Notes under the pieces: model-generated | Database searches by the model: none | Seen by the model: the letters and a program-made list of their open reading frames with translations, nothing else | Told to the model about the DNA's origin: nothing | Part shown: in pieces, positions 1 to 9,520 of the stretch | Layout: each line of letters opens with the position of its first letter | How positions within the stretch are numbered: the first letter of the stretch is position 1 | Source: Dickeya aquatica | Lineage (GTDB): Bacteria > Pseudomonadota > Gammaproteobacteria > Enterobacterales > Enterobacteriaceae | Reading direction: 5' to 3' | Length of the DNA stretch: 64,000 nucleotides | Assembly: GCF_900095885.1 (NCBI RefSeq) | Contig: NZ_LT615367.1 | Coordinates: 3,162,001 to 3,226,000 of the forward strand | Program-made: the position numbers and the translations under genes

Positions 1-310
1 GTTGGTGACTCAATTGACGATAAAAGCGTTCTCTCAATTCAACCGCCAACTGATAGGCTGCACCAAATAGCCAAATACGCCAAAAATAGCGCAGCAGATA
101 AATCAGCAATGCAATCAACAGGATGTTGCTTATTTTCCACAATAAAGTAGCGTTGCTCATCGTATGCTGTGTGACACCATCAACGATGACACCCACCAAC
201 GTTGGCGGCAGCAATTGCAGCACAGCAATCATCACCAATAACATCACCGCCCCGAGATAACGCTTCCATTCCCGGCGAAAATACCATCCCAGCAGAGCAA
301 AAAGTCTCAC
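1..310 (-). CDS. mdlA: MdlA multidrug ABC transporter, N-terminal part only
   Basis: This is the first 103 codons of an ABC exporter half-transporter; the rest lies beyond the left edge. The start is a GTG at 310, giving VRLFALLGWYFRREWKRYLG, which matches the N-terminus of enterobacterial MdlA. Two hydrophobic stretches (about residues 19-40 and 55-75) are the first transmembrane helices of the exporter domain. MdlA is known to pair with MdlB, a putative multidrug exporter in the inner membrane. It lies downstream of decR on the same strand, as in E. coli. The substrate cannot be told from this fragment. Confidence 0.9.
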   Translation of the reverse strand, partial: MRLFALLGWYFRREWKRYLGAVMLLVMIAVLQLLPPTLVGVIVDGVTQHTMSNATLLWKISNILLIALLIYLLRYFWRIWLFGAAYQLAVELRERFYRQLSHQ

Positions 311-467
311 GCGATTTTAGTCCAATAGTGACAAAGCGAATTGAGAGAAGATGAACCGAGCATTATACATAATGTGCATCACGAATAAATTTTATGCCTG
401 CCTGCGCGGTTAACTTCGCATCGATAACCGCGCGATACGCGATGATAGCCGCCCGTCATCCGGCTCA

Positions 468-932
468 TCAGGATGACGTCAGCGGCAAGGCGGTTGTCTG
501 TTTGATACACTCCATCGCAAAGCTGGATGTCACATCAACCAGACCGGGAATACCATTGACCAGGCGCTTATAAAAAGCATCGTAGCTTTTCATGTCTGCC
601 ACCTGTACCTGCATCAGGTAATCATATTCACCGGCCATACGGTAGAACGCCAGCACCTCCGGCATCTCTGACACGAAACGGGAAAAGGTTTGATACCAGG
701 CGCTATTATGTTGCTGCGTTTTCAGCAGCACAAATGCTGTCAGCCCAAGCCCCAGCTTCTCGTTATCCAACAGTGCAACCCGGCACTTAATGTATCCCTC
801 ATCTTCCAGGCGCTTTAAGCGCTTCCAGCAAGGTGTGGAAGTCAGGTTGACTGCATCGGCCAATACCTGCAATGACAGGGTACAATCCTGCTGTAACAAC
901 GCCAGCAGCTTGATATCGATTTTATCCAACAT
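468..932 (-). CDS. decR: DecR (YbaO), Lrp/AsnC-family cysteine-responsive regulator
   Basis: A 154-aa Lrp/AsnC-type regulator. The N-terminal helix-turn-helix (about residues 1-55, with [19 protein letters not shown]) is followed by a RAM ligand-binding domain (about 60-145, with [16 protein letters not shown]). It matches E. coli DecR across its length. I chose the ATG at 932 because the family starts MLDKID; a TTG four codons earlier is also in frame. In E. coli and Salmonella this protein activates cysteine detoxification genes. Here it is divergent from a cdsH-type cysteine desulfhydrase gene, which fits that role. A palindrome in the divergent region (943-961) is a candidate operator. 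Confidence 0.93.
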   Translation of the reverse strand: MLDKIDIKLLALLQQDCTLSLQVLADAVNLTSTPCWKRLKRLEDEGYIKCRVALLDNEKLGLGLTAFVLLKTQQHNSAWYQTFSRFVSEMPEVLAFYRMAGEYDYLMQVQVADMKSYDAFYKRLVNGIPGLVDVTSSFAMECIKQTTALPLTSS

Positions 933-942
933 AAGGGTTAAC

Positions 943-961
943 AAGAGAAAAAATTTCTCTT
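943..961. promoter_or_regulatory. Inverted repeat between decR and cdsH, candidate DecR operator
   Basis: AAGAGAAA and TTTCTCTT form perfect 8-bp arms around AAA, 11 bp upstream of the decR start and in the divergent decR/cdsH intergenic region. Lrp-family proteins bind AT-rich palindromes of this size. Assignment to DecR rests on position and shape only. Confidence 0.45.
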
Positions 962-1112
962 ATTACCTCGCCAGGCAGATAAAAAAGCAATCTTTTTTTC
1001 TCACAAAACCGATAGGCTAGAGGAGTGTCGTCGCCCGTTATACGTTCCATATCCGGCGACGATGACCCCACTATCATCAGAAAACGAATTTGTAACTAAT
1101 CAGGACACCATC

Positions 1113-2162
1113 ATGACCAGCCTCTGGGTACGCAACGCCGTTAGCGCGATAGAAGCCGACTTTCAACGCTCGGCAGACACCCACCTGATCCGCCTGACAT
1201 TGCCGAACTACACCGGCATCTATTTTTACCTCAAGGATGAAAGTACTCATCCGAGCGGTAGCCTGAAACACCGTCTGGCTCGCTCACTGTTTCTGTATGG
1301 ATTAAGCAATGGCTGGATCAATGAAGGAACAACAGTGATAGAAGCTTCATCAGGCAGTACGGCGGTATCAGAAGCCTATTTTGCACGTTTGCTGGGGTTA
1401 CCCTTTATCGCGGTCATGCCGTCATGTACTGCACGCAAAAAAATCGAGCAAATTACCTTTTATGGTGGCCATTGCCATTTTGTTGAGCAATCCCGTGAGA
1501 TTTATGCCAAATCGGAAGAGCTTGCCAAAGAGTTGCATGGTCACTACATGGATCAGTTCACCTACGCCGAACGCGCTACTGACTGGCGAGGGAATAACAA
1601 CATTGCTGACAGTATCTATCGGCAGATGGAACGAGAGCCCCATCCGGTGCCTGATTATCTGGTGATGAGTGCGGGTACCGGCGGCACCTCTGCCACGCTG
1701 GGGCGCTACATCCGCTATAAGGGCCTGAATACCCAATTGATCGTCGTAGACCCGGAAAATTCGGTATTTTATGACTGCTATCGTCAGCAAAGCAGAACGC
1801 TGACAGGTCAGTGCGGTAGCCGTATTGAGGGAATTGGTCGGCCTCGCGCTGAACCGTCATTTATTCCCAGCGTGATTGACGACATGATGAAAGTCCCTGA
1901 TGCTGCAAGCATCGCAACGATCTACTGGCTGGAGCAGGTACTGGGAAGAAAAGTTGGGCCATCTACCGGTACCAATGTGTGGGGCATGCTGCAACTGGCA
2001 GACAAAATGGTGGCCCAAGGCCGCACTGGAGCCATTGTCACGCTGTTATGCGACAGCGGTGAACGTTACCTTGATACGTATTACAACAACGAGTGGGTAA
2101 GTACCCACATTGGCGATATTCAGCCCTATCTCGAGCAACTGAATGCAGGCAGCAGACGCTAA
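1113..2162 (+). CDS. cdsH: PLP-dependent L-cysteine desulfhydrase, CdsH type
   Basis: A fold-type II PLP enzyme of the cysteine synthase family, 349 aa. Visible motifs are the PLP lysine in SGSLKHRL, the substrate loop EASSGST, and the phosphate-binding glycine loop [12 protein letters not shown]. The ATG at 1113 has an AGGA element at the right distance; an upstream in-frame ATG at 1062 lacks one. In Salmonella the homologue CdsH degrades cysteine to pyruvate, ammonia and sulfide, and is controlled by the neighbouring YbaO/DecR. The same divergent pair is seen here, so cysteine breakdown is more likely than synthesis. The exact reaction is inferred from context. Confidence 0.8.
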   Translation: MTSLWVRNAVSAIEADFQRSADTHLIRLTLPNYTGIYFYLKDESTHPSGSLKHRLARSLFLYGLSNGWINEGTTVIEASSGSTAVSEAYFARLLGLPFIAVMPSCTARKKIEQITFYGGHCHFVEQSREIYAKSEELAKELHGHYMDQFTYAERATDWRGNNNIADSIYRQMEREPHPVPDYLVMSAGTGGTSATLGRYIRYKGLNTQLIVVDPENSVFYDCYRQQSRTLTGQCGSRIEGIGRPRAEPSFIPSVIDDMMKVPDAASIATIYWLEQVLGRKVGPSTGTNVWGMLQLADKMVAQGRTGAIVTLLCDSGERYLDTYYNNEWVSTHIGDIQPYLEQLNAGSRR

Positions 2163-2190
2163 CGGCCAGCACGAGCTTACGCTGAACTGT

Positions 2191-2227
2191 GCGGGGATTT
2201 CAGTTACCATAAAGGCTATCTCCCCGC
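2191..2227 (+). terminator. Hairpin between cdsH and queC
   Basis: GCGGGGA (2191-2197) pairs with TCCCCGC (2221-2227) across a 23-nt loop, 29 bp after the cdsH stop. There is no T tract, so this is a weak or factor-dependent terminator, or simply leader structure for queC. Confidence 0.3.
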
Positions 2228-2278
2228 CCACACGGACACTGGTCGTCTGGCGGTTTTCATGTATGAGGATAAACAAGC

Positions 2279-2974
2279 ATGACAAGCGCAGTTGTCGTTT
2301 TTAGCGGAGGTCAGGACTCCACCACCTGCCTGATTCAGGCATTGCAACAATATGATGACGTGCATTGCGTCACGTTTGACTATGGCCAGCGCCACCGTGC
2401 TGAAATTGATGTTGCCGCCAGTCTGGCACAACAGCTCGGGGCTAAAGCCCATAAAATATTGAATGTCAGTTTGCTCAACGAATTGGCTGTCAGCAGCCTG
2501 ACGCGTGACAATATCCCGGTTCCTGAATTTGATGCTGAGGCCAAAGGGTTGCCCAGTACATTCGTTCCCGGGCGCAATATTCTGTTTCTGACCCTGGCCT
2601 CAATTTATGCCTATCAGGTCGGTGCAGACACCGTTATCACTGGTGTCTGTGAAACAGATTTTTCGGGTTATCCCGACTGCCGTGACGAATTCGTGAAAGC
2701 CCTGAATCAGGCCATTGTGTTAGGCCTTGCCAGAGAAGTGCGTTTTGTCACGCCGCTGATGTGGCTCAACAAGGCAGAAACCTGGGCGCTGGCCGACTAT
2801 TATCAACAATTGGAGACGGTAAAACACCATACGCTGACCTGCTATAACGGTATTCAGGGTGCAGGGTGTGGCGAATGTGCAGCGTGCCACCTGAGAGCAA
2901 AAGGATTAGCCGAGTACCAACATGCACCGGCAGAGATAATGGCTTCCCTCAAACGGAAAACCGGGCTGAAATAA
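2279..2974 (+). CDS. queC: QueC, 7-cyano-7-deazaguanine synthase
   Basis: Converts 7-carboxy-7-deazaguanine to preQ0 with ATP and ammonia, a step in queuosine tRNA modification in the cytoplasm. The 231-aa protein has the N-terminal PP-loop SGGQDSTT (residues 9-16) and the C-terminal zinc-binding cysteines in [18 protein letters not shown]. Length and sequence fit E. coli QueC throughout. A G-rich element (TGAGGATAA) precedes the ATG. In E. coli ybaW lies between queC and ybaV; no ybaW is visible here. Confidence 0.97.
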   Translation: MTSAVVVFSGGQDSTTCLIQALQQYDDVHCVTFDYGQRHRAEIDVAASLAQQLGAKAHKILNVSLLNELAVSSLTRDNIPVPEFDAEAKGLPSTFVPGRNILFLTLASIYAYQVGADTVITGVCETDFSGYPDCRDEFVKALNQAIVLGLAREVRFVTPLMWLNKAETWALADYYQQLETVKHHTLTCYNGIQGAGCGECAACHLRAKGLAEYQHAPAEIMASLKRKTGLK

Positions 2975-2984
2975 ATTGCCGAAT

Positions 2985-3012
2985 AGCCAGATAAACGGCA
3001 GTTTATCTGGCT
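2985..3012 (+). terminator. Strong hairpin after queC
   Basis: AGCCAGATAAAC (2985-2996) and its exact reverse complement (3001-3012) flank a 4-nt loop, 10 bp beyond the queC stop. The perfect 12-bp stem is terminator-like, but no T tract follows on either strand. Confidence 0.55.
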
Positions 3013-3168
3013 CGCCGAATGGCACCATTCACGGTGGTCATTCGCCGGTTCGCCCCTATATCTCACGCGCTTTAGCCGTGGTGCGCCACATGGCCCTGAA
3101 GCCTGCCGGAGCAGTACCGCTTTTATCATCGGCACTCACTCCGGCACACACCGCACAAGTATGAATAA

Positions 3169-3825
<657 letters not shown>

Positions 3826-4374
3826 TCAGCCAGCCTGCCTTTTATTAGTTGTCAGGCTTCTTTGTGCTGCGTCCGAATCGCCCTGAGATGCCCCCTCTTT
3901 GATTTGCTCATATACCCGTAAGACCTGCGCCCTCTCATTCTCTGAAAGCCGCAGGAAGTCGGTTACTGCTGCCATGCCGTTTAATGCGCTCACGATGCCT
4001 GATACGCCGTATTCAAAGATGGCGCTAACCAAAATCTTGCGTTGTTCATCTGTCATCATCCCTAGGACTAATGACAACTCAGTGTCGCTATATTTTGCGA
4101 ACCACTCGTTAAATGTTGCGTCCACTTCCCCGGTAATCAGCCATGTCATTGGTGAATTGCAGGCGTCCGCAATTGGCTGGATTTTGTCAATTCCTGGGTA
4201 GCTCCTTCCCTTTAGATAGCTGCGGATGGCGGACTCTGAGATGTTGCACTTGGTTGCAAGAGCAACATTGGACATGCCGTTCATTGCTATTTCGAGTCGT
4301 TCATAAAAACGGTTTATTCCTGGCATGGGAATAAACCGTTCGTGGTTTATTCCCTGTTTATCGGTTTTTTTCAT
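3826..4374 (-). CDS. Phage repressor (Mu c / CI-like)
   Basis: A 182-aa helix-turn-helix repressor oriented leftward, opposite to the early genes, as in Mu. The DNA-binding part is about residues 18-75, with SNVALATKCNISESAIRSYL and then WLITGE, typical of phage repressors. The C-terminal half (SENERAQVLRVYEQIKEG) is probably for oligomerisation. The ATG at 4374 has an AGAGGG ribosome site 5 bp upstream; a second ATG at 4326 is possible. Its first 25 codons contain an 11-bp inverted repeat that looks like an operator. It probably keeps the ner-A-B operon silent. Confidence 0.85.
   Translation of the reverse strand: MKKTDKQGINHERFIPMPGINRFYERLEIAMNGMSNVALATKCNISESAIRSYLKGRSYPGIDKIQPIADACNSPMTWLITGEVDATFNEWFAKYSDTELSLVLGMMTDEQRKILVSAIFEYGVSGIVSALNGMAAVTDFLRLSENERAQVLRVYEQIKEGASQGDSDAAQRSLTTNKRQAG
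4310..4338. promoter_or_regulatory. Operator-like inverted repeat inside the repressor 5' coding region
   Basis: CGGTTTATTCC (4310-4320) and its exact complement GGAATAAACCG (4328-4338) flank a 7-nt spacer. Further single copies of GGTTTATT or GTTTATCGG lie at 4344-4351 and 4356-4364. The same half-sites recur at 4423-4448, so this is probably part of the repressor/Ner operator array, sited within the first codons of the repressor gene. Confidence 0.6.
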
Positions 4375-4422
4375 GTAACCCTCTGAAAATAAATGACTTA
4401 TCTTTTATCGCAAAATAACGCG

Positions 4423-4448
4423 AATAAACCGCTTGAAATCGGTTTATT
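4423..4448. promoter_or_regulatory. Operator-like inverted repeat in the repressor/ner intergenic region
   Basis: AATAAACCG (4423-4431) and CGGTTTATT (4440-4448) are perfect 9-bp arms around 8 nt, in the divergent region between the repressor and ner. A partial GTTTATCC half-site follows at 4464. This is the position of the Mu operator and internal activating sequence, which in Mu also serves as a transpositional enhancer. Confidence 0.65.
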
Positions 4449-4520
4449 GTGCGATTAAATTGTGTTTATCCGATAACCACATCTGATTATCGAATTAGGT
4501 AAACCAGAGAGGATCACACA

Positions 4521-4787
4521 ATGCAGTTACTGAAACAAGACATCACCCACCTGTTTGTGGATGTCGGCCGTGACTGGTCAAGCAAGGCGATTATTGCCGC
4601 TCTCGATCGCAAAGGGGTCAACCTGCACGATATCGAGAAAGAACTATGCCTGAGAGAGAACACCATTCGTAACGTGTTCTATCGCAAGTGCGGTCGCTAC
4701 GAGGAGGCGATTGCGCAAAAAATCGGTATATCTCCGGCGGTCATCTGGCCAAGTCGTTACCCATCGAATGACCGCACGGCTGCTTAA
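4521..4787 (+). CDS. ner: Ner-like early regulator
   Basis: An 88-aa winged-helix protein of the Ner/Nlp (SfsB) family. The pattern DWSSKAIIAALDRKGVNL ... IAQKIGISPAVIWPSRY matches Mu Ner closely in the helix-turn-helix and the terminal IWPSRY. It is the first rightward gene and has an AGAGAGG ribosome site. In Mu, Ner turns down early and repressor transcription during lytic growth. It is followed after 9 bp by the transposase gene. Confidence 0.9.
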   Translation: MQLLKQDITHLFVDVGRDWSSKAIIAALDRKGVNLHDIEKELCLRENTIRNVFYRKCGRYEEAIAQKIGISPAVIWPSRYPSNDRTAA

Positions 4788-4796
4788 GGGGGCGGG

Positions 4797-6843
4797 ATGT
4801 CTATTTGGTTAACAGCGAAGGAATGTGTTGATCTCCCCGGACTGCCTCGGATGGAGCACAACATTCGCAGCAGACTTGATAAGCGCGCGGGTAGTAATGC
4901 TGAATTACGCCGCCGCCGCGAGGGCAGCAAAGCCTTTGAGTATCACGTTGATTGTCTGCCTGATATCGCTCGCGACACGGTATTGCAGCGCCACTACAAC
5001 ACCCTGCTGCAACAGCAGCCGGTCAACGCCCCGCAAAGGCTGTCACTGCATCAACCACCGCGTCAACCAGTCAGATGCTTGAGCTGGTACGCCAGTGCCC
5101 TGCCATGCTTGAGCAGAAAACCGCTGCGCTGACACAGAAACAGCGCGACATCGCCGACGCCAGAATGGTGCTGGTTGTCGAAGTGCTGCGCCTGCAAGAC
5201 ACCGGCCTATCACGCATTAAAGCCATTCAGTTTATCTGTGACCGGTCACGCGCTGTCGCCCTGCCAGAGCGCTTGCAGCGCTATGTCGCAACCGCCAATG
5301 CCCGCAAGGGGCAGCGTGTCGGCGTCAGCGTTCGTGCCTTAAATCAATGGGTTGTTGATTACCTGCGCGCCAAAGACGCATCCGAACGTCTGGTCTTACT
5401 GGCTCCCGGTCATCTTAAGGCCAAGAAGCCGGAGCAATTAGCCTGGCTACCGATGTTTATGGCGCACTACCGCAACCCGAACGGCCCTTCTGTTGCCGAA
5501 GCCTATCAGGATTTTTGCGCCGACTGGCACCAGCAGTATGCCGATCAGCCTGCGATGCGTGATGCCTGCCCGTCCGTTTACGCTGTTCATCGTGCTCTGA
5601 ACAAAATGCCGAAAATCGTTCGCCAGCGCGGCCGGGTTACCGGGTCTGCCATGACCGCATTGCAGACATACGTCAAGCGTGACTGGTCTGTGATGCCGGT
5701 TAACGGCGTATGGATTGGGGATGGTCACAGCATGAAGATGAAAGTACAGCATCCTGATCACGGCAGACCTTTTACGCCGGAATTAACCCTGGTAATCGAT
5801 GGTCGAACTCGGTATGTGGTCGGCTGGAGTCTGGCATTGGCTGAAAATACGCTTGCCGTTGCCGACGCACTGCGCCACGGCATAGAGCGAAACGGTGTTC
5901 CTTTGCTGTACTACTCAGATAACGGTGCTGGTGAAACAGGCAAGCTGCTTGATGCGGACATCACCGGCATCCTGCCGCGTCTCGGTATCGAACACCCTAC
6001 CGGTATTCCGGGTAACCCGCAGGCGCGCGGCATCATTGAACGTCTGAACCGGGAAATACCGGCACGTATCGCTCGTAAATTTGCGACATACAACGGCAGA
6101 ACAGCGGACAAAGAAACCGTGCGCATTACAAGTCGCGCGATTGACTCGGCTGTTAATGCGATTAATCAGAACAGGGCGTTGAACCCGGTGCAGAAATCAG
6201 CAATTGCAAAATTGCCGACATGGAATCAATTGCTGGATGAAATTGAAGCGGAAATCAACGCCTACAACACCCGACACCGGCACAGTGAATTACCGCGCCG
6301 TGCTGACGGCGAGCATTACACCCCTGCTGAATATCGCGCAGAACTGCTGGCGTCGTCAGAGATTGACCGGTTGTCCGAGGCTGAACTGCGCGAAATGTTC
6401 CGGCCACAAGTCAAGCGCACGGCACAGCGTGGCTGGTTGTCCATTTTCAACAATCAGTATTTTGCAGAAGAGCTGATTCATGCTGATGGAAAAGAAGTTT
6501 TAGTCGCGTTCGATATCCATGACGCGTCAAGCGTCACCGTTCGCCGCCTGGATGGCTCATTTGTCTGCGCTGCAATCGTCAACGGCAACACACGCGCAGC
6601 GTTTCCGGTTGATTACATCGAGAAGGTTCGCCGCGACCGCCACGCCCGCCGTATGGCGCTGGTTAACCAGAAAGCAGAAGAAATCGACGCTGAGCTTAAC
6701 CCTGTCCGCACTATCGAGCACACGCCAGATTTTGGCGCGTTGTTGCGGGGGATGTGGCTCAACTAAATGATGACCGGGAACCGCTGTTTTTATTCGAATC
6801 TGAGCGTGACGAGTATTTGCGCCGCAAAAACAACGCGGTTTGA
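4797..6843 (+). pseudogene. Mu-type transposase A (DDE), broken by two frameshifts
   Basis: The N-terminal end-binding domain starts at 4797 (MSIWLTAKECVDLPGLPR, as in MuA). The reading frame then has to move back one base near 5026-5040, where ...LLQQQPVNAP is followed in the next frame by AKAVTAST...SQMLELVRQ. The middle piece (to 6766) holds the catalytic core: first Asp in WIGDGHSMK, second in YYSDNGAG, Glu in RGIIERLNRE. A second one-base loss in a G run (6747-6751) stops the frame at WLN. The lost tail, RDEYLRRKNNAV in the third frame to 6843, resembles the MuA C-terminus (ERDEYL) that contacts MuB. Restored, the protein would be about 682 aa (MuA 663). As it stands, transposition should be abolished. 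Confidence 0.88.
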
Positions 6844-6883
6844 CTGCCATCAAACCGCTATTGATTGCTAACAGGAGTACATC

Positions 6884-7777
6884 ATGACTATGAGAACGCA
6901 ACTATCTGAATTAATAGAACGCAAGGGACTGACACAGTCTCAAGTGGCGCGCGCAATCGGTAAGAGCGTTGCCGTTATTAATCAGTACTTGCAGGGTAAA
7001 TATAACGGCGATGTAGATGGCGTCAACAAAATCGTCTCTGAGTTCATTGAACGCGTCCGTGAAAAAGATAAGTTGCAGCGTATTGAGGCGAGTTTTGTAT
7101 CTACTTCCACCTCAAAAAAAGCGCTCGAAATCATCCGTCTGGCGCATGTTGATGCTGAAATCAATGTGATTTATGGCGAGGCGGGGCTGGGTAAAACGAT
7201 GGCGCTGAAACACTACGCTGCCGCTAACTCGACTGCGCTGCTTATTGAGGCTGACCCGAGTTACACCGCCCGTGTATTGCTGGAGGAAATCTGTTCGCGC
7301 CTCAATCTGTCCACGCGCGGCAATATGCATGAATTGTTTGAACTCTGCGTTAACAAACTGCGCGACTCCGGCTATCTGCTGATGATTGATGAAGGCGAGT
7401 TATTGCCTCATCGGGCGCTTGAAGTGCTACGACGCATCCATGACAAGTCAGGGATTGGCATTGTTCTGGCTGGTATGCCGAGACTTATCCTGAACCTGAA
7501 AGGTAAGCGTGGCGAATTCGTGCAGTTATATAGCCGCGTTGGCTTTGCGCTGAATCTCGGTAATGCCCTGCCACAAGACGACACCGATGCAATCTCTGAA
7601 AGCCTAATTCCTGACGCATGGACGCCGGAAATGGGTGCCGTTCTCTACAAAGAAAGTCGGGGGAATGCCCGGAGACTGTTCAAGTTGCTGCGCGGTGTAG
7701 TCCGTACCAGTCACATCAACGACAGACCCGTCAGTGTTTCTACCGTCCGTCAGTTCGCTGAAATGCTGATTAATTAA
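6884..7777 (+). CDS. MuB-like transposition ATPase / target DNA activator
   Basis: A 297-aa AAA+ ATPase. The N-terminus is a helix-turn-helix (LTQSQVARAIGKSVAVINQYL). Walker A is GEAGLGKT (about residues 97-104) and Walker B is LLMIDEGE. In Mu, B binds target DNA, delivers it to transposase A and gives target immunity. An AGGAG site lies 8 bp before the ATG. The gene is intact while its partner A is not, so its present role is doubtful. Confidence 0.92.
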   Translation: MTMRTQLSELIERKGLTQSQVARAIGKSVAVINQYLQGKYNGDVDGVNKIVSEFIERVREKDKLQRIEASFVSTSTSKKALEIIRLAHVDAEINVIYGEAGLGKTMALKHYAAANSTALLIEADPSYTARVLLEEICSRLNLSTRGNMHELFELCVNKLRDSGYLLMIDEGELLPHRALEVLRRIHDKSGIGIVLAGMPRLILNLKGKRGEFVQLYSRVGFALNLGNALPQDDTDAISESLIPDAWTPEMGAVLYKESRGNARRLFKLLRGVVRTSHINDRPVSVSTVRQFAEMLIN

Positions 7778-7791
7778 TGAGAATTATCATC

Positions 7792-8160
7792 ATGGATATT
7801 AAAGATATGGCGCTTAAAAAAGAAAGTCTCGCCTTGCGTCGCATCACCAGAAATGTGATGGCTAATGGAAGAATGCGTGACAACGTTTATCTGATGGATA
7901 CGGAGGGTGGTAAAGGGTTTTGTATCACTATTGATGTTTATTCAATGGTCTGCGACGCGCTGCGTCTGCCGTGGCATGACCTTTGCGGTGATTCATTGCG
8001 ATTCAGCATTCAGGGTGCGGCCACACCAGCGGCGTTCCGTCAGGCTTACCGGCTGATGCGCATTTATCTTAAAGGTGAGCCGGTATTTCTTCCGGGTGGC
8101 TACCGTTGTCTGTTGGATGATTTGGGTCTGATAAAGAGAAATGCCACGCTTTCTGTGTGA
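7792..8160 (+). CDS. Early phage protein, unknown function
   Basis: About 122 aa from the ATG at 7792; an in-frame ATG at 7777 touches the end of the B gene and would add five residues. I see no clear ribosome site for either. The sequence is basic at the start (ALKKESLALRRITRNV) with a compact mixed alpha/beta look. I do not recognise it. Its position just after B matches the semi-essential early region of Mu. Confidence 0.7.
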   Translation: MDIKDMALKKESLALRRITRNVMANGRMRDNVYLMDTEGGKGFCITIDVYSMVCDALRLPWHDLCGDSLRFSIQGAATPAAFRQAYRLMRIYLKGEPVFLPGGYRCLLDDLGLIKRNATLSV

Positions 8161-8189
8161 AATGCTGATTAATTAACGAGGTATTTGCT

Positions 8190-8423
8190 ATGTGCAATTT
8201 GCCAATTAATAACCCCGAATTAATGAAACCCATCAATCGACTGCTGCGTGCCGGAATTAATGTCGTGGATTATCACGCTACATTCCGCCGCCCGATTATT
8301 GAAGTTGATCGTCCGTTTGCAGCATGGGAACCGACGGCAGTCGAAATCACTGAAACAAAAAACGGTGTACAGCGCATCGTGAAGATGACCGTTTGGCGCG
8401 GCGCGCACATTATCTGGAGATAA
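8190..8423 (+). CDS. Small early phage protein, unknown
   Basis: A 77-aa protein preceded by AACGAGG at a usable distance. It ends ...VWRGAHIIWR, 5 bp before the next start. No domain is recognised. It lies in the early operon and probably modifies host functions, but nothing in the sequence shows how. Confidence 0.65.
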   Translation: MCNLPINNPELMKPINRLLRAGINVVDYHATFRRPIIEVDRPFAAWEPTAVEITETKNGVQRIVKMTVWRGAHIIWR

Positions 8424-8428
8424 AACGA

Positions 8429-8626
8429 ATGGCTAAAGTAGTAATTAGCATCACCCCAAAGGCGCGGGGCATTGATGTGCAATGCAAGGTCGAACTTGAA
8501 AAGGACGATAGCAGTATGGCCCGGGTCATCGCCGTTGCCGTAGGTGCCGGTCTTGCTGGGCACGTTAACGAGAAAGTCCGTAACGCAATTGAAAAAGTCA
8601 AAAAGGAGAAAAAGCATGCCCACTAA
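8429..8626 (+). CDS. Small early phage protein, unknown
   Basis: A 65-aa protein from the ATG at 8429, after GGAGATAAAACGA. It has a Gly/Ala/Val-rich middle (AVAVGAGLAG) and a lysine-rich tail (IEKVKKEKKHAH). It overlaps the next gene by 11 bp, suggesting translational coupling. Function not recognised. Confidence 0.65.
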   Translation: MAKVVISITPKARGIDVQCKVELEKDDSSMARVIAVAVGAGLAGHVNEKVRNAIEKVKKEKKHAH

Positions 8627-9248
8627 ACAATTCACAGAGAAAGCAGCAGCGCCTGGCTACTGGGTTGATGCAAAGGGCGTACTGACGCCGGAGCATCTGA
8701 TTAAACCAATCGACGTGGCCCGCGATGAACTGGTCGCGGAACTGGTTGGCCGTGCGCTGGCAGTGAACGCCGCGCTGGCTGAATTTAAGGTGGCCGGGTT
8801 TGCCGATATCGCCGCGTTCGTGGCCCTTTCAGGGGGTGAGTACGGCGTCAACCTTGGTGGTAAGAAAGGCAACGTCACGCTCTATAGCTACGACGGGCGC
8901 TACAAAATACAGCGCGCAATGCAAGACCGCATTGCTTTTGACGAGCGTTTACAAGCTGCCAAAGCGTTGATTGATGAATGTCTGTCAGACTGGGTTGAGG
9001 GCGCACGGCCGGAGATTCACGCGATTATCAACCGCGCTTTTCAGACTGAAAAGGAAGGTGAGGTTAATACCGGCGCGGTGCTGGCCCTGCGTCGTTTAGA
9101 GATTTCGGATGAACGCTGGCAGCGGGCTATGGACGCCATTGGCGAGGCTGTTCAAGTCGTCGGTAGTCGTTCTTATATCCGCGTCTATGAACGAATCGGC
9201 GACTCTGACCAGTACCGGCCAATACCGCTTGATATTGCCGGGGTGTGA
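8616..9248 (+). CDS. DUF3164-type Mu-like early protein
   Basis: 210 aa from the ATG at 8616, with an AAGGAG site upstream. The start APGYWVDAKGVLTPEHLI and the middle GVNLGGKKGNVTLYSYDG ... KIQRAM are characteristic of the DUF3164 family common in Mu-like phages. Its biochemical role is unknown. The ATG at 8544 is too far upstream and would overlap the previous gene. Intact, in the early operon. Confidence 0.8.
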   Translation: MPTKQFTEKAAAPGYWVDAKGVLTPEHLIKPIDVARDELVAELVGRALAVNAALAEFKVAGFADIAAFVALSGGEYGVNLGGKKGNVTLYSYDGRYKIQRAMQDRIAFDERLQAAKALIDECLSDWVEGARPEIHAIINRAFQTEKEGEVNTGAVLALRRLEISDERWQRAMDAIGEAVQVVGSRSYIRVYERIGDSDQYRPIPLDIAGV

Positions 9249-9249
9249 T

Positions 9250-9441
9250 ATGTGCGCTGATGAGTTCAATAAAAAATATGCCGTCGGGCATTCCTTTATG
9301 TATTGCCCCAACCCGATATTGCGCGGCGGGAAGATAGTAAAAACGGCAGATGTCGCCCGTGATTTTGAGTGCGGGTCAATTGTTGAAATTAATCTGGAGC
9401 CATATTTCGTCAAAATCGATACGTTGAAATCACCGCAGTAA
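9250..9441 (+). CDS. Small early phage protein, unknown
   Basis: A 63-aa protein whose ATG lies 1 bp after the stop of the DUF3164 gene, so it is probably translated by coupling. It has two or three cysteines (MCADEF, YCPN, FECG) but no clear metal site. Function not recognised. An upstream in-frame ATG at 9109 lies wholly inside the preceding gene and is not used here. Confidence 0.6.
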   Translation: MCADEFNKKYAVGHSFMYCPNPILRGGKIVKTADVARDFECGSIVEINLEPYFVKIDTLKSPQ

Positions 9442-9471
9442 TTTAAACCGAAATTAAACATCTTTAAAAAT

Positions 9472-9501
9472 GGCGTAAACCCGCCGGGGCTGGCTTACGC
9501 C
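9472..9501. other. Hairpin in a 79-bp early-region gap
   Basis: GGCGTAA (9472-9478) and TTACGCC (9495-9501) flank a GC-rich 16-nt loop, just before the gene at 9521. No T tract follows. It may attenuate early transcription or shape the leader of the next gene. Confidence 0.35.
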
Positions 9502-9520
9502 TAAATCTGAGGAAATGAGA

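Noticed and set aside
2976..3164. 62-codon frame between queC and ybaV
   Set aside because: It runs through the perfect hairpin after queC and shows no protein-like pattern. I also looked for a ybaW remnant here and saw none.
4797..6843. Programmed frameshifting as the explanation for the transposase breaks
   Set aside because: Neither junction has a canonical X XXY YYZ heptamer in frame, and known Mu-type transposases are read in one frame. One-base loss is simpler.
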